NCBI GenBank assembly: GCA_012719445.1
Contig: JAAYAH010000096.1
Span: forward strand, 1 to 59,517
From: Actinomycetales bacterium
Lineage (GTDB): Bacteria > Actinomycetota > Actinomycetes > Actinomycetales > Kineosporiaceae
Direction: 5' to 3'
DNA length: 59,517 nt
The notes under the pieces were generated by a model. That model was not told where the DNA came from, did not search any database, and saw only the letters and a list, made by a program, of their open reading frames with translations. The translations under genes and the position numbers were made by a program. Positions 8,248-17,986 of this stretch are shown piece after piece; position 1 is the stretch's first letter, and every line of letters starts with the position of its first letter.

Positions 8248-9993
8248 TCACTTCGCTGCGAGACCCCACTTGTTGCTGTTCCACATGAGACCCGCCTGGC
8301 TCGCGTTATACACGAAATTCTCGCCGTTGGAGACCGTTGCGAGGATCCCGGGGAAGGCGTAGACGGGGATGGTGGCCAGGTCCTCCCAGAGGGCCTTCTC
8401 GACCTGGATGATCAGCTCCTCCTGCTTGTCCTTGTTGAGCTCCGCGTTGAGCTTGCTGATGAGGTCGTCCACCGTGGGGCTGGTGTACTTGCCGAAGTTG
8501 TTCCCACCGTTGGTGGTGTAGGTCGAGGACGACCCGGTCACCAGCGGGGAGCCGGCCCAGGCGAACATCGCGATGTCGAACTTGCCGTTGAAGAGGCCGT
8601 CGGCGAAGAAGGACTCGCTCCCCGCGTCGACGATCTTGAACCCGGCCTGCCCGCAGGAGTCACGGATGAGGTCGACCTGGGAGGTGCGCCGCGGGTTCGG
8701 CGTCTGGTACGCGATCCGCACCGTCATCCCGGCCTTGCCCTTGGACTCGAGGATCGACTTGGCGCCCTCGACGTCCAGGGCGTCGTGCTTCGTGCCGACG
8801 ATCGCGTCCGCGACCTTCTTGTAGTTGGACTGGAAGGTGAAGACGTACCGGGAGTTCTGGATCTGCGCCTTGGGGTTCTGCGGCTTGATCAGGTTGTCGA
8901 CGATCTGCTGGCGGGGCAGGCACTTGGTGAACGCCTCGCGCAGGTCGCGGTCCTTGAACGGGCTGTTGTTGCGCAGGTTGAAGTCCAGGTGCTCGTAGGT
9001 GAACTGGTCGCCCGTCGTCACCTTGATGCTGTCGCCGATGCCCTCGAGCTGCTTGAGCAGTTCGGCGTTGGGCTGCGGGTCCATCGCCTGGATCTCGCCG
9101 TTCTGCAGGGCCTGCGCCTGCTGGTCCTGCTTGATGAACCGGATGACGATCGTCTCGGCGTTGGGCGGCGTGCCCCACCACTTGGGGTTCGCCTTGAGGG
9201 TCAACGACTGGCCGGCCTGCCACGCGCTGAGCTGGTAGGTGCCGGAGGACGGGCTGATCTCGGGCTTCAGCTCACCCTTCTTGTAGACCCACGCGGTGTT
9301 GTAGAACTCGCCGGCCTTCTTCAGGGCGGCCTGGTCGTCGCCGTCGACCGCGGCGATGATGTCCGGGACGCCGGACTCCTTCTCGACGATGTGCGCCGGC
9401 ATCATCGAGCCGCCACCGAAGAGGGCGACCCAGTCGGCGAACGGCTTGGTGTAGACCAGGGTGAAGGTCTTCTCGCCGTCGGCGCACTGCGGCTTGTCGG
9501 CGTCCTCGTAGCCGACGGTGCCCGCGGAGGAGAACACCGCGATGTCGTTGCCCTCGCTGTCCTTCTTGCCGGTCTTGTACTTGCCGTTGTTCGCGGCCCA
9601 GCCCAGGACGGCGTCGTCGCAGTCGATGGGCTCGCCGTCGGACCACACCGCCTTCTGGTTGAAGGTGTACTTCACCGTGAGCGGGTTGTCGGAGACCTTC
9701 TCGTAGGTACCGAACTCCGTGTCCGGCTGCACCGATCCGTCCGGCCCGTAGTACCAGAAGCCGCGCAGCACCTGCTGCAGGGGCACGGCGTTGAGGCTGG
9801 CGTTCTGGTCTGCCGTGTTGGGGTTGTACGCCTGGAACTCCTGCTCGTAGGCGTAGGTGATGGTGATCGGCTGGGTGGAGGCGCTCGGCTTGGCCCCCTC
9901 CTCGTCCTTGTCACTGCCGCTGGTGCAGCCCGTCAGAACCACAGCGGACGCCGCGGCGACAGCGAGCACCGTGCTCATACGCTTCGTGCTCAA
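8248..9993 (-). CDS. Peptide ABC transporter substrate-binding lipoprotein
   Basis: SBP_bac_5-type solute-binding protein, 581 residues, exported and anchored to the membrane by a lipid. The signal peptide ends in the lipobox VLTGC (Cys at residue 23) and is followed by a charged, low-complexity linker. The mature part has the family's bilobed layout, including KYTFNQKAVWSDGEPIDCDD. The start is TTG 9993 with GGAGAGG 7 nt upstream; ATG 9978 is the alternative and would leave a shorter charged N-terminus. It is the first gene of the importer operon and presumably delivers peptides to the permeases. Confidence 0.92.
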   Translation of the reverse strand: MSTKRMSTVLAVAAASAVVLTGCTSGSDKDEEGAKPSASTQPITITYAYEQEFQAYNPNTADQNASLNAVPLQQVLRGFWYYGPDGSVQPDTEFGTYEKVSDNPLTVKYTFNQKAVWSDGEPIDCDDAVLGWAANNGKYKTGKKDSEGNDIAVFSSAGTVGYEDADKPQCADGEKTFTLVYTKPFADWVALFGGGSMMPAHIVEKESGVPDIIAAVDGDDQAALKKAGEFYNTAWVYKKGELKPEISPSSGTYQLSAWQAGQSLTLKANPKWWGTPPNAETIVIRFIKQDQQAQALQNGEIQAMDPQPNAELLKQLEGIGDSIKVTTGDQFTYEHLDFNLRNNSPFKDRDLREAFTKCLPRQQIVDNLIKPQNPKAQIQNSRYVFTFQSNYKKVADAIVGTKHDALDVEGAKSILESKGKAGMTVRIAYQTPNPRRTSQVDLIRDSCGQAGFKIVDAGSESFFADGLFNGKFDIAMFAWAGSPLVTGSSSTYTTNGGNNFGKYTSPTVDDLISKLNAELNKDKQEELIIQVEKALWEDLATIPVYAFPGILATVSNGENFVYNASQAGLMWNSNKWGLAAK

Positions 9994-10102
9994 CCTTCAT
10001 CCTCTCCGATGCAGTACGGTGCCAGAGGGTGCCGGTTCGGCCCGAAGGATCCTCGACGGCCCATGACGGGCAACGGCCGCGACCGGCGTGCGACCATCCT
10101 CG

Positions 10103-10133
10103 ACAATAAATCTTGCTGTGAGCTGCGGCGCAA
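10103..10133 (-). promoter_or_regulatory. Candidate promoter of the peptide ABC operon
   Basis: Reading the minus strand, TTGCGC (10133-10128) and TATTGT (10108-10103) form a possible -35/-10 pair with a long 19-nt spacer, in an unusually AT-rich patch about 110 bp before the binding-protein start. Tentative. Confidence 0.3.
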
Positions 10134-10189
10134 GCACCCGGACCGGGCGTTACCGAGATGCAACCGGGAGTGGTAGCCATCTGCCGATC

Positions 10190-10203
10190 GGGTGTCGACA
10201 CCC
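10190..10203. promoter_or_regulatory. Perfect 14-bp palindrome upstream of the ABC operon
   Basis: GGGTGTCGACACCC lies between the end of the GGDEF/EAL gene and the candidate ABC promoter. It could be an operator, or part of a terminator for the upstream gene; no run of T follows it. Confidence 0.4.
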
Positions 10204-10267
10204 TGTCACACAGGGCACATCAGGGACCGCCGGGACCCCCGCCGCCCTGTCACCGGAAGGCGGGTGA

Positions 10268-12871
10268 TCAGGCAGGCGTCCGCAACGGCAGCCTCGCCCC
10301 GGCCCGGGTGGAGCGGCCGTGCCGGCGGACGAGCCAGTTGGTGAGGTCCTCCGCCGGCAGCGGCCGGGTGAGGTAGAACCCCTGCGCGAAGTGGCAGGCG
10401 GTCGCGGCGAGGCTGTCGAGGGTCAGCTGGTCCTCCACGCCCTCGGCCACCACCCGCAGGTCGAGACCCCTGGCGAGATCGACGACGGACCGGACGATGC
10501 TGGCCGCGGCCGTGTTGCCCGTCATCGGCAGGACGAAGGACTTGTCGATCTTGATCTCGCTGACCGGGAGCTGCTGGAGGTAGGACAGCGACGAGTACCC
10601 GGTCCCGAAGTCGTCGATCGAGAAGAGCACGCCGGCCCTGGCCAGCTCGTCGAGCACCGGGATGGTCTGCTCGGGATCAGCCATGATCCCGCTCTCGGTG
10701 ATCTCGAAGGTCAGCCGGTCCGCGGTCACCTCGTGGGAGGCCAGCACGTCGACCACCCGCTCGGGCCAGGACGTGTCCCGGAGCACGTGCACGGACAGGT
10801 TCACGGCGACCCGGATGTCCAGGTCCACGGCCTGCCAGACCCGGCTCTGCCGCGCGGCGTCGTCCAGGACGTAGAGGGTCAGCTCGTCGATGAGCCCGGC
10901 ACGCTCGGCCACCGGGATGAACTCCTCCGGCGGCAGGCTGCCCAGTTCGGGGTGGTTCCACCGGACCAGCGCCTCGACCGCGACCACGCCACCGTCGGTG
11001 AGCCGGGAGATCGGCTGGTAGTGGACGTCGAGGTGGTGGCCGGCCAGGGCCGCCCGGAGCTCCCCCGCCAGGCGCAGGCGACGCTCGCAGTTCCAGTCCG
11101 AGCGCGGGTCGTACAGCGCCACCCTGCCGCGGCACCCCTTGGCCGCGTACATGGCGACGTCGGCCCGGCGCAGCAGGGTCGCCAGGTCGTTGCCGTGCTG
11201 GGGACGTACCGCGATGCCGATGCTGGCGTCCACCTCGAGCGGCAGCGCTCCCAGCCGCAGCGGGCCGGTGACCGCGGAGTGGATCCGCTCGGCGTGCTGC
11301 ACGGCGTCCTCGGCCCCCTCGATCCCCGGGAGGAGGACGGCGAACTCGTCCCCACCGAGCCGGGCGACGAGGTTGCCCGTCCCGACCGAGCGCAGCAGCC
11401 GGTTCGCGACCTCCTGGAGGAACTGGTCGCCGGCGTCGTGGCCAAGGGTGTCGTTGACCTCCTTGAACCGGTCGAGGTCCATGAGCAGGACCCCGACCTG
11501 CTCGTCGCCGTCCAGCGCGGACCCGACCTGCTGGGCGAACAGGGTCCGGTTGGGCAGACCGGTCAGCGGGTCGTGCAGTGCCTCGTGCTCGCGGGCGCTG
11601 ACCTCGGCGTGCAGCCGCTCGATGAGGCGACCGTTCTCCAGGGCGATGCCGGCGTGCGAGGAGAGGGTGGCGAACAGCCGGGCGTCCTCGGCGTCGAAGG
11701 TGTTCAGCTCACCGAGCCGGTCACCGACCATGATGATCCCGATGACGCCGCCGGGGCTGGTCAGGGGCGCGATCATGCAGTCCCGAACCCCGAGCCGGGC
11801 GAGCATGGCCCGCTCCGCCGGGTCCCGGGTCGTCCGGGGGATGACGACGGTCTGGCTCTGGGCGAGGACGCTCTGGTGAAGGTCCGCGACCGGACCGCTG
11901 CGGAACCCCTCCAGGTCGAGGAGCATCCGCCCGCCACGGGACATGCAGATCGGGTCCTCGCCCTCCGCGGGGAGCACGACGACCGCGGCGCTGTCGGCCC
12001 GCAGCAGGTTCAGGGCCTCGTCGAGGACCTTGTCGACGGTCTCGGCCGGTCGTGCCGGTGAGCTCGTCCTCCGGGTGAACCGGTAGAGCATCTCCAGCCC
12101 GGCGTACCGCTTGGTCAGGCTCGTGTACCCCCGGTATGCCGCGATCACCACCGCGATCACCAGCACCAGCGGCACCAGCGCCGCCCGCTGGTCGACGAGC
12201 AGCACGGCGGCGATCACCGCGAGGGAGGCGTTGCAGACCGCCGTCACCCCGGCGGCCAGGAGGAGCTGGCCGGGGTCCGCGCGTCCCCCGTGCCAGCAGA
12301 CGACCGTCCAGACCACGACGACACCGAGCAGGGCGGCGCTGCTGACCGCGACCAGGGCCGCCCCCCAGGTGGAGGGGACGGCGACCGCGGCGTCCCCGGC
12401 CAGGAGCCGGAAGACGGTCATGGCCAGGCAGGTCTCCGCCGAGAGCAGGCTGAGGTTGAAGACCAGCTTGCCGGGGGTCTGCCGCTCCTTCGCGATCAGC
12501 GCGACGGCCTCGCCCACGATCCTGGCCAGCACGAGCTCCCGCGGCGAGGTGAAGAGCAGGCCGAGAACCAGGGGCACCTCGCTGACGGAGAAGGCGTGGG
12601 CATCACCGCTGACGTTGACGTGGAAGACGAAGACCCCGGCGATGGCGAACGCGGGTGCCAGCTGCCACCAGGTGAGCACCTGGCCGTCGACGGACTGCGC
12701 GGTGTCCGGCAGCACCGGGTACAGCAGGAACAGGCTGAGCCCGAAGAGGAAGGCACTCAGCATCGAGGTCCTGGTTCCCGGGAGCGGACACGGCCGGCCG
12801 TTGCCGAGACGCCACCGGACACGCGATCGACGGGACCGTGTGCGTCCGTCCGGCACCAGTGCGGAGTCCAT
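10268..12871 (-). CDS. Membrane GAF-GGDEF-EAL cyclic-di-GMP regulator
   Basis: A large signalling protein of about 867 residues. An N-terminal membrane part (about residues 35-265, several hydrophobic segments) is followed by a GAF-like domain (about 290-430), a GGDEF domain with intact LGGDEF, and an EAL domain with intact EALVRW, DDFGTGYSSL and EGVE motifs. Both the cyclase and phosphodiesterase signatures look complete, so it may make or break cyclic-di-GMP depending on the signal sensed by the membrane and GAF parts. ATG 12871 is preferred; the frame is open to 13021, but that stretch lacks any recognisable domain. It stands alone, with no partner gene in the same orientation. Confidence 0.92.
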   Translation of the reverse strand: MDSALVPDGRTRSRRSRVRWRLGNGRPCPLPGTRTSMLSAFLFGLSLFLLYPVLPDTAQSVDGQVLTWWQLAPAFAIAGVFVFHVNVSGDAHAFSVSEVPLVLGLLFTSPRELVLARIVGEAVALIAKERQTPGKLVFNLSLLSAETCLAMTVFRLLAGDAAVAVPSTWGAALVAVSSAALLGVVVVWTVVCWHGGRADPGQLLLAAGVTAVCNASLAVIAAVLLVDQRAALVPLVLVIAVVIAAYRGYTSLTKRYAGLEMLYRFTRRTSSPARPAETVDKVLDEALNLLRADSAAVVVLPAEGEDPICMSRGGRMLLDLEGFRSGPVADLHQSVLAQSQTVVIPRTTRDPAERAMLARLGVRDCMIAPLTSPGGVIGIIMVGDRLGELNTFDAEDARLFATLSSHAGIALENGRLIERLHAEVSAREHEALHDPLTGLPNRTLFAQQVGSALDGDEQVGVLLMDLDRFKEVNDTLGHDAGDQFLQEVANRLLRSVGTGNLVARLGGDEFAVLLPGIEGAEDAVQHAERIHSAVTGPLRLGALPLEVDASIGIAVRPQHGNDLATLLRRADVAMYAAKGCRGRVALYDPRSDWNCERRLRLAGELRAALAGHHLDVHYQPISRLTDGGVVAVEALVRWNHPELGSLPPEEFIPVAERAGLIDELTLYVLDDAARQSRVWQAVDLDIRVAVNLSVHVLRDTSWPERVVDVLASHEVTADRLTFEITESGIMADPEQTIPVLDELARAGVLFSIDDFGTGYSSLSYLQQLPVSEIKIDKSFVLPMTGNTAAASIVRSVVDLARGLDLRVVAEGVEDQLTLDSLAATACHFAQGFYLTRPLPAEDLTNWLVRRHGRSTRAGARLPLRTPA

Positions 12872-13136
12872 GTCCCGTCCAGTCCTAACCGTCGCGCCGA
12901 CTCGTCCCTGAACCTCCCTGCCGACCCCGCCCGGCTCGTCCGTCAACGTAAAGTAAGGACCCGGACACGTATCGTCGTCGAGTGCCTCGGCCCGCCGCCA
13001 CCCGTCCGGGTGAGACGGCAACCCACGGTCGGGTGAGTCGTCACCCGATCACCACTCCATCGGCGTCCCCGTCGGTGTCACGGACGGCGCCGGCCGCTGC
13101 CCTGCGTGGTCCGGCGCGGATCGCGACCGCACGGCC

Positions 13137-13580
13137 TCACTCCGCCTCGCACAGCTCCTGGAGCCGGGACAGGTCGGCGTCGAGGCGGGCGACCAGCCCG
13201 CGACGCACGAACGGCGCGAACGCCCAGGACAGCGGGCCGCCGACCCGGACCGACAGCCGCACGGTGAGCCGGGTCCCCGACGCGACCGGGGTCAGCACGT
13301 ACCGCGCCCGGATCCGGAGCCCCCTGCCCGCCAGCTCGAACTCCATCGACGTGCCAGGGACGTGGGCGCTCACCCGGCCGCGCACCTCGAGGCTCCCGGA
13401 GCCGTCCCGGATCACCTCGCGGAACTCGGTACCCACCACCTCGGTGCCCGCCCGGGTGATCTCGTGCTCCGCGACGTCGGGCTGCCACCGCGACGCCAGG
13501 TCCGGGTCCTCGATCCACCGGAAGACCGCACCGGGTTCAGCGGCGATGTCACGCGAGGCGCTGATCCGCACGACAGGCAT
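13137..13580 (-). CDS. SRPBCC / polyketide-cyclase-like protein
   Basis: A small single-domain protein of 147 residues with the START/SRPBCC pattern: an N-terminal strand (VVRISASRDIAAEPGAVF), WIEDPDLASRWQPDV, the central beta strands ending GTRLTVRLSVRV, and a long C-terminal helix (LDADLSRLQELC). Members bind hydrophobic ligands; no ligand or reaction can be assigned here. It lies 43 bp downstream of the secreted lipase gene on the same strand, so the two may be cotranscribed. Confidence 0.8.
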   Translation of the reverse strand: MPVVRISASRDIAAEPGAVFRWIEDPDLASRWQPDVAEHEITRAGTEVVGTEFREVIRDGSGSLEVRGRVSAHVPGTSMEFELAGRGLRIRARYVLTPVASGTRLTVRLSVRVGGPLSWAFAPFVRRGLVARLDADLSRLQELCEAE

Positions 13581-13623
13581 CCTCCCCCGGGTGTGTCCTC
13601 CACGTCACCCGGCGACGGTCACG

Positions 13624-14862
13624 TCACCCGACGACGGCCGCGCGGATCGGCGGCACCGCGAACAGCTCTCCGACCCAGCCGCGCAGCTGCGGGAGGGCCA
13701 CCGTCGGGAGCGTCAGGTGGTCGGCCCCCTCCACGGGCAGGTAGACGACGTCGTTGCCGGCCCCGGTCAACTGGGCGACGGTGATCGCGGTCAGGGCGGA
13801 GAGTGGGTCGTCGACCCCCTGGGCGATCCGCACCGGCCGCGGGTAGCGCGTGATCGGCACCTCGTCCCGGGCCATCAGGTCGGCGACGAGGTCGGCGGAC
13901 GCCGCCGGGTCACGGTAGACCTCACCGTTGGTGACACCGGCCACCGCCGGGGCCAGGTCCGGCACGCACAGCGTGCGCGCCAGTTCGACCAGTTCGAGCC
14001 CGCGCGGCGTGAAGACCTGCTCCGGGACGAACCGAGCGGGGAACCGCAGGCTCGCGGACGTCGCCCAGTACAGGGCGTTGAAGTCCACCGGGACGTACGG
14101 GTCCCGGCTGACCGGCGAGGACATCTGGATCCGCCACTGGGACACCGGGGCCAGCGCGATGCTGCCGCGGTGGTCGAGGGACGGCGCGTACCCGGCGGCC
14201 GTCGCACCGGTGAAGAAGGCCGCGTACCCGCCCATACTGTGCCCGGCGACCACCCAACTCCGGGACAGCGGCGCGATCCGGCGCGCGGCGCGCACGATGT
14301 CGATGACGTTGTACGCCTCGGACAGACCCTGGGACGGGAAGGTCGGCCCGGGAGTACCGAGACCCTCGTAGTCCGTCGCGACGATCGCGTACCCGTCGGC
14401 GAGCAGGGCCTCCAGGACCACCTTCTCCGTCACCCAGTGCCCGGTGACCGACGGGGCGCAGGTGTCGGCGACCCCCGTCGCGCCGTGGGCGTAGCTGACC
14501 ACCGGCCACCCGCCCCTCGGCGGCTTGCCCGCCGGTACGTCGACGGTCCCGGTGACGACGGTGGACCTGCCGTTCCAGGACGTCGACCGGTACCACAACC
14601 TGACCGAGCGGCCGCTTCCCGCGAGCCGCAGCCCGTCGGCGAGCGGTGCGACCCGGACCACGGTCCCCGCCCCGCGGGCGGCCGGGACCGGCGGAGCCGG
14701 CCGCTCGGGCACCGCCGGGGCCGGTGCGGCCTGCGCGGGTGCACCTGCCGCGCCGGACGCTGGCGACGACGAGGCCGCCGTGGACGACGGCGCGCCACCG
14801 ACCACGGTGACGGCGACCGCGGCGAGCAGGGCCATGGACATCGGGAACCGTCGCGCCGACAT
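13624..14862 (-). CDS. Secreted lipase-like alpha/beta hydrolase
   Basis: Exported protein of 412 residues with a Sec-type signal peptide (MSARRF followed by a hydrophobic core) and a Pro/Ala-rich linker to about residue 70. The catalytic part has an oxyanion-region HGATG, the nucleophile elbow GHSMGGY, and a late aspartate and histidine (QGVDDPLS, EGADHLTLP) in the right order for a Ser-Asp-His triad. It resembles the secretory lipase (LIP) family of actinobacteria, so ester or triglyceride hydrolysis outside the cell is likely. The ATG is preceded by GAGGAGAGC. It faces an untranslated gap upstream. Confidence 0.88.
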   Translation of the reverse strand: MSARRFPMSMALLAAVAVTVVGGAPSSTAASSSPASGAAGAPAQAAPAPAVPERPAPPVPAARGAGTVVRVAPLADGLRLAGSGRSVRLWYRSTSWNGRSTVVTGTVDVPAGKPPRGGWPVVSYAHGATGVADTCAPSVTGHWVTEKVVLEALLADGYAIVATDYEGLGTPGPTFPSQGLSEAYNVIDIVRAARRIAPLSRSWVVAGHSMGGYAAFFTGATAAGYAPSLDHRGSIALAPVSQWRIQMSSPVSRDPYVPVDFNALYWATSASLRFPARFVPEQVFTPRGLELVELARTLCVPDLAPAVAGVTNGEVYRDPAASADLVADLMARDEVPITRYPRPVRIAQGVDDPLSALTAITVAQLTGAGNDVVYLPVEGADHLTLPTVALPQLRGWVGELFAVPPIRAAVVG

Positions 14863-15245
14863 ACAGCTCTCCTCTGGCAGATCACCCAGGGGTAATCAGG
14901 GAAGACTACGGACGATCAGCGCGCATCCTAGTCTCGGATTCTCGTTGCAGTCGATATCCGTGACGCGGCTTCGACCACGGTTTGTTTTCGCACCCGTTCC
15001 GCCCCGACACGATGTCTCCGCAGCTCAGCGCCGCACGACAGGCCATCAGCGCCGCGCGACGGGTCATCAAGCCCGCGCGGCGCCTCGACGGCCCGGTGAA
15101 TATCACCGTCACGGCGTATTCATTGTCCCCGGCCGATTACCAGCCCATTCCCGGAGCGGATCCGCGAGGCCATTGCGCCGGGCGCATTCCCCGGTCCCCA
15201 CCCGTGGATCACCGTGGACGCCGCGGGTCCGTCCCGGCCCGACGG
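14863..15245. other. 383-bp gap with three diverged 21-bp units
   Basis: No supported gene. At 15027-15089 three units of 21 bp follow one another (first two about 80 percent alike, third weaker). Read on the minus strand they give a short Ala/Arg/Leu/Met heptad-like repeat; no ribosome site or homology supports translation. The lipase promoter must lie in the first part. Confidence 0.5.
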
Positions 15246-16199
15246 CTACGACGGGCCGTCGAACAGCCTGCGGCGGACGAGGACCCGGTGTGCCTCGGTG
15301 AAGCCCAGGCCGGCGTAGAACGCGTTGGTCCCCGGGTCGTCCCCGGTACCGAGGATCATCTCGACGGCCCCGAGGGCCGCCACCCGCCGGATCCCCTCGA
15401 CCAGCAGCGCCGCGGCCAGGCCCCTGCGCCGGTGGGCCGGGTCCGTGCAGACGGGCTCGACGATGCCACGCCGGTTCTCCGGGTCGTAGGTGACGCCGAC
15501 GAACGACGCGAACGCCCCGTCCGGTGTCTCGGCCACCAGGTGCAGCTCGGCCCGGTAGGCCGGGGACCGGGTCAGGGTCGCGAACCACGCCGCGGTGTGG
15601 CTGGACCGGCCGAACCCCGCGTTGAGGACGTCGGCCACCCGCTGGTGGTCCACGGCATCGCCGGGCCGCAGACCGCGGATCCGGTAGCCCTCGACCGGAC
15701 GTCGGTCCGGTGGCGAGCCCGGTTCGAGAGGCATCCGCCGGCACATCTCGTTCCACACCGGTCGGTATCCGCGCCGGTCGAGCAGGTCCAGCCGGTACTC
15801 GTCGTCCTCCAGCGCCGGGACGTCGAGCCGCAGGCCGCCGCCGTCGGCGGGAGCGGCGAGATTGGCCTCGGCCCAGGCGACCATCTCCGTCTCGAGACCG
15901 CGATGGTCGGGATGCACCTGCAGGTGCGCGTCACCGCGACCGTCCTCGCTGAACACCGCGCCGACCAGTCGGTCGTCGCCGAGGGTCCACAGCCGGACGT
16001 CCGCACAGGGGCCGCGTCGGGCCCTGTCGTCGTCGGCGTGCTGCCAGAACCAGCCGTCCAGCCTGCGGACCTCCCAGTTCAGCCCGAACGGGGTGATCGG
16101 ATAGCTGGCCACGAGGAGCTCGCGGACCAGCCGGTAGTCCCGCTCACCGCGGTAGCCCCGGCCCGTCGCCGCAAGGTCTCCGGAGAGCGCCGTCGGCAT
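15246..16199 (-). CDS. Tandem GNAT acetyltransferase
   Basis: A 317-residue protein with two GNAT-fold halves. The N-terminal half (about residues 15-150) is degenerate. The C-terminal half carries the acetyl-CoA-binding signature VCTDPAHRRRGLAAALLVEGIRR and the end motif GTNAFYAGLGFTE. An acetyl-CoA-dependent transfer to an amine is expected; the substrate is unknown. ATG 16199 is supported by GGTGAGG about 5 nt upstream. It is divergent from the DHFR-like gene. Confidence 0.85.
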   Translation of the reverse strand: MPTALSGDLAATGRGYRGERDYRLVRELLVASYPITPFGLNWEVRRLDGWFWQHADDDRARRGPCADVRLWTLGDDRLVGAVFSEDGRGDAHLQVHPDHRGLETEMVAWAEANLAAPADGGGLRLDVPALEDDEYRLDLLDRRGYRPVWNEMCRRMPLEPGSPPDRRPVEGYRIRGLRPGDAVDHQRVADVLNAGFGRSSHTAAWFATLTRSPAYRAELHLVAETPDGAFASFVGVTYDPENRRGIVEPVCTDPAHRRRGLAAALLVEGIRRVAALGAVEMILGTGDDPGTNAFYAGLGFTEAHRVLVRRRLFDGPS

Positions 16200-16268
16200 G
16201 AGCACCTCACCCACTGATCCGCCCCGACCCCCGAGGTCCCCGACGACGATACGGATCCGCGCTCCCGA

Positions 16269-16303
16269 CGGACACCGGTTTTTCGCGCCCGTCGGACACC
16301 GGT
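16269..16303. promoter_or_regulatory. Direct repeat of CGGACACCGGT in a divergent gap
   Basis: Two copies of CGGACACCGGT (16269-16279, 16293-16303) are spaced 24 bp apart between the GNAT and DHFR-like genes. The period of just over two helix turns suits tandem protein binding, but no regulator is linked. Confidence 0.3.
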
Positions 16304-16493
16304 CTGTGTGCGCCTGCCGACGTGTCGCCACCCGTCGGCGCACCGCGGAGCCCTGCTGCCTTGGGTGAGGGCATCGAGGTGTCCGGATCCGGTGCCGTCG
16401 CGGCGATGAGTCCGCCGTGGCGCGCAGGTCTACCTCCCGACCGAGGCGACCCCCTCGTCCGGGAGTGGCGACCACCTCATTCGGGAGTACGAC

Positions 16494-17138
16494 ATGGGCC
16501 TCATCGACATCGAGCTGTTCGCGACCCTCGACCTCGTCGGGCAGGCACCGGGCAGCCCCGACGAGGACCCCCTCGGGTTCCCGTTCGGCGGCTGGCAGGC
16601 TCCCCTGCTGGACGAGGTCGCCGGGGCGCAGGTCGCCGCGGCCTACGAGGGCACCGACGCCCTCCTGCTCGGCCGAAGGACGTACGACATCTTCGCCGCC
16701 TACTGGCCCCGTCAGGAGGGCGGCGAGGACGACGAGATCGCCACCCTCTCCAACAGCGTCCCGAAGTACGTGGCCTCCCGCGGCCGTCCCGACCTCTCCT
16801 GGGCGGGGTCGACCCAGCTCGGCAGGGACCTCGCCGGTGCGGTGCGCGAGCTCCGCGACCGGCACGAACGCGTGAAGGTCGTCGGGAGCCTGAACCTGGT
16901 GCAGACCCTGCTCCGCGAGAGGCTCTTCGACCGTCTCGACCTCTGGGTGCACCCGATCGTGCTCGGCGTCGGGAAGACGGTGTTCGACGGCGGCGCGGTG
17001 CCGACGAACCTCACCCTCCTCGAACCGCCGGCGGCCAGTCCGACGGGCACCGTGCACCTGCGGTACGGGCTCGCCGAGGGCACGCCGGGGACGGGAGACA
17101 TGACGGCGCCCGATCGCGGCGTCCGGGACGGCGGCTGA
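16494..17138 (+). CDS. Dihydrofolate reductase-like (RibD C-terminal) protein
   Basis: 214 residues. The RibD C-terminal/DHFR-like fold is seen in the start IELFATLDL, the LLLGRRTYDIFAAYW block, the KYVASR segment and the late LWVHPIVLGVGKTVF strand. Proteins of this broad family bind NADPH; most actinobacterial members have no known substrate. The C-terminal 25 residues are low-complexity. An ATG follows a GGGAG ribosome site. The gene stands alone, divergent from the GNAT gene, with the hydrolase gene 100 bp downstream on the same strand. Confidence 0.85.
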   Translation: MGLIDIELFATLDLVGQAPGSPDEDPLGFPFGGWQAPLLDEVAGAQVAAAYEGTDALLLGRRTYDIFAAYWPRQEGGEDDEIATLSNSVPKYVASRGRPDLSWAGSTQLGRDLAGAVRELRDRHERVKVVGSLNLVQTLLRERLFDRLDLWVHPIVLGVGKTVFDGGAVPTNLTLLEPPAASPTGTVHLRYGLAEGTPGTGDMTAPDRGVRDGG

Positions 17139-17238
17139 CGCCGCCCGCACCGCACCGCACCGGAAGGGTCCGGACCAGACCGCGCCACACCGGGAGGGTC
17201 CGGACGGTCCATGCCGCCCGGCATGCAAGGATCACAAC

Positions 17239-17922
17239 ATGGGGATCGACGGCCGATCGGAGTCCTTCACGGGCGCCAGCCGGACCCTGACCGTCCTGGT
17301 TCACGGCATCGAGGGCAGCAGGCTCGACTGGCTGGAGCGCGGTGGGTACACCAAGGGAGGCGACCTCACCGACCGGCTCAGCCGCCTCGGTATGTCCTGG
17401 GTGGCGTGCGATCTGTACGGCCACGGCGACTGGCCCGCCGAGGAGGCCGGCTTCTCGCGGGAGGACATCTCCGACGACCTCTACCCGGTCTTCCTCCGTC
17501 GCTCGTCCGAGGCGATCCGGCAGGCGATCGCGACGGCGACCACGCAGGCAGCAGTCGATCGACTGAACGTCGTCTCGTACTCGGCCGGCTGCGACGTCGC
17601 GGTCGACGTCCTGAAGACCTCCGTGGGCATCCCGGTCGTGTCGTTCCTGATGGCAGCCCCGGTCCCGCACCGGGAGTTCGACGACGAGTACTCGCTGCAC
17701 AACAACCTGGAGGTGTTCGCAGGCCGGACGGTAGGGGTGTTCTGCGGCCGTCAGGACGAGTACGTGTCGTTCGAGGAGATCTCCTGGTTCTTCGACCAGC
17801 TCCCCGACGCCTCCAGACACAGGTGGGACTACTCGTCGGGACACGCGCTGCCCGTCGCCTGGGTCGACGACGCCGTCGCCCTGCTGCAGCGCTGCGACGA
17901 GGGACGGTCGCCGACCACCTGA
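17239..17922 (+). CDS. Alpha/beta hydrolase, small
   Basis: 227 residues with LVHGIEGSRLDWLE near the N-terminus, a candidate nucleophile in SYSAGC (the first glycine of the usual GxSxG is Ser), a VFCGRQDEYVSFEE acid region and a late histidine in SSGHALPV. It therefore keeps a plausible Ser-Asp/Glu-His triad, but the elbow is unusual. The substrate is unknown. A 69-bp segment of it (17611-17679) recurs in altered form at 20098-20166, so a paralogue once existed nearby. Confidence 0.8.
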   Translation: MGIDGRSESFTGASRTLTVLVHGIEGSRLDWLERGGYTKGGDLTDRLSRLGMSWVACDLYGHGDWPAEEAGFSREDISDDLYPVFLRRSSEAIRQAIATATTQAAVDRLNVVSYSAGCDVAVDVLKTSVGIPVVSFLMAAPVPHREFDDEYSLHNNLEVFAGRTVGVFCGRQDEYVSFEEISWFFDQLPDASRHRWDYSSGHALPVAWVDDAVALLQRCDEGRSPTT

Positions 17923-17986
17923 CCTGTTCCGGCCACACCTGCGCCCCGGCATCCCGGGCACCGTCGCCGTCGTCGCCGCCGCCGGA

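Noticed and set aside
14906-15112. A 68-codon minus-strand frame with heptad-like repeats in the lipase-GNAT gap
   Set aside because: No ribosome site, no homology and no convincing codon bias; reported only as diverged 21-bp repeats.
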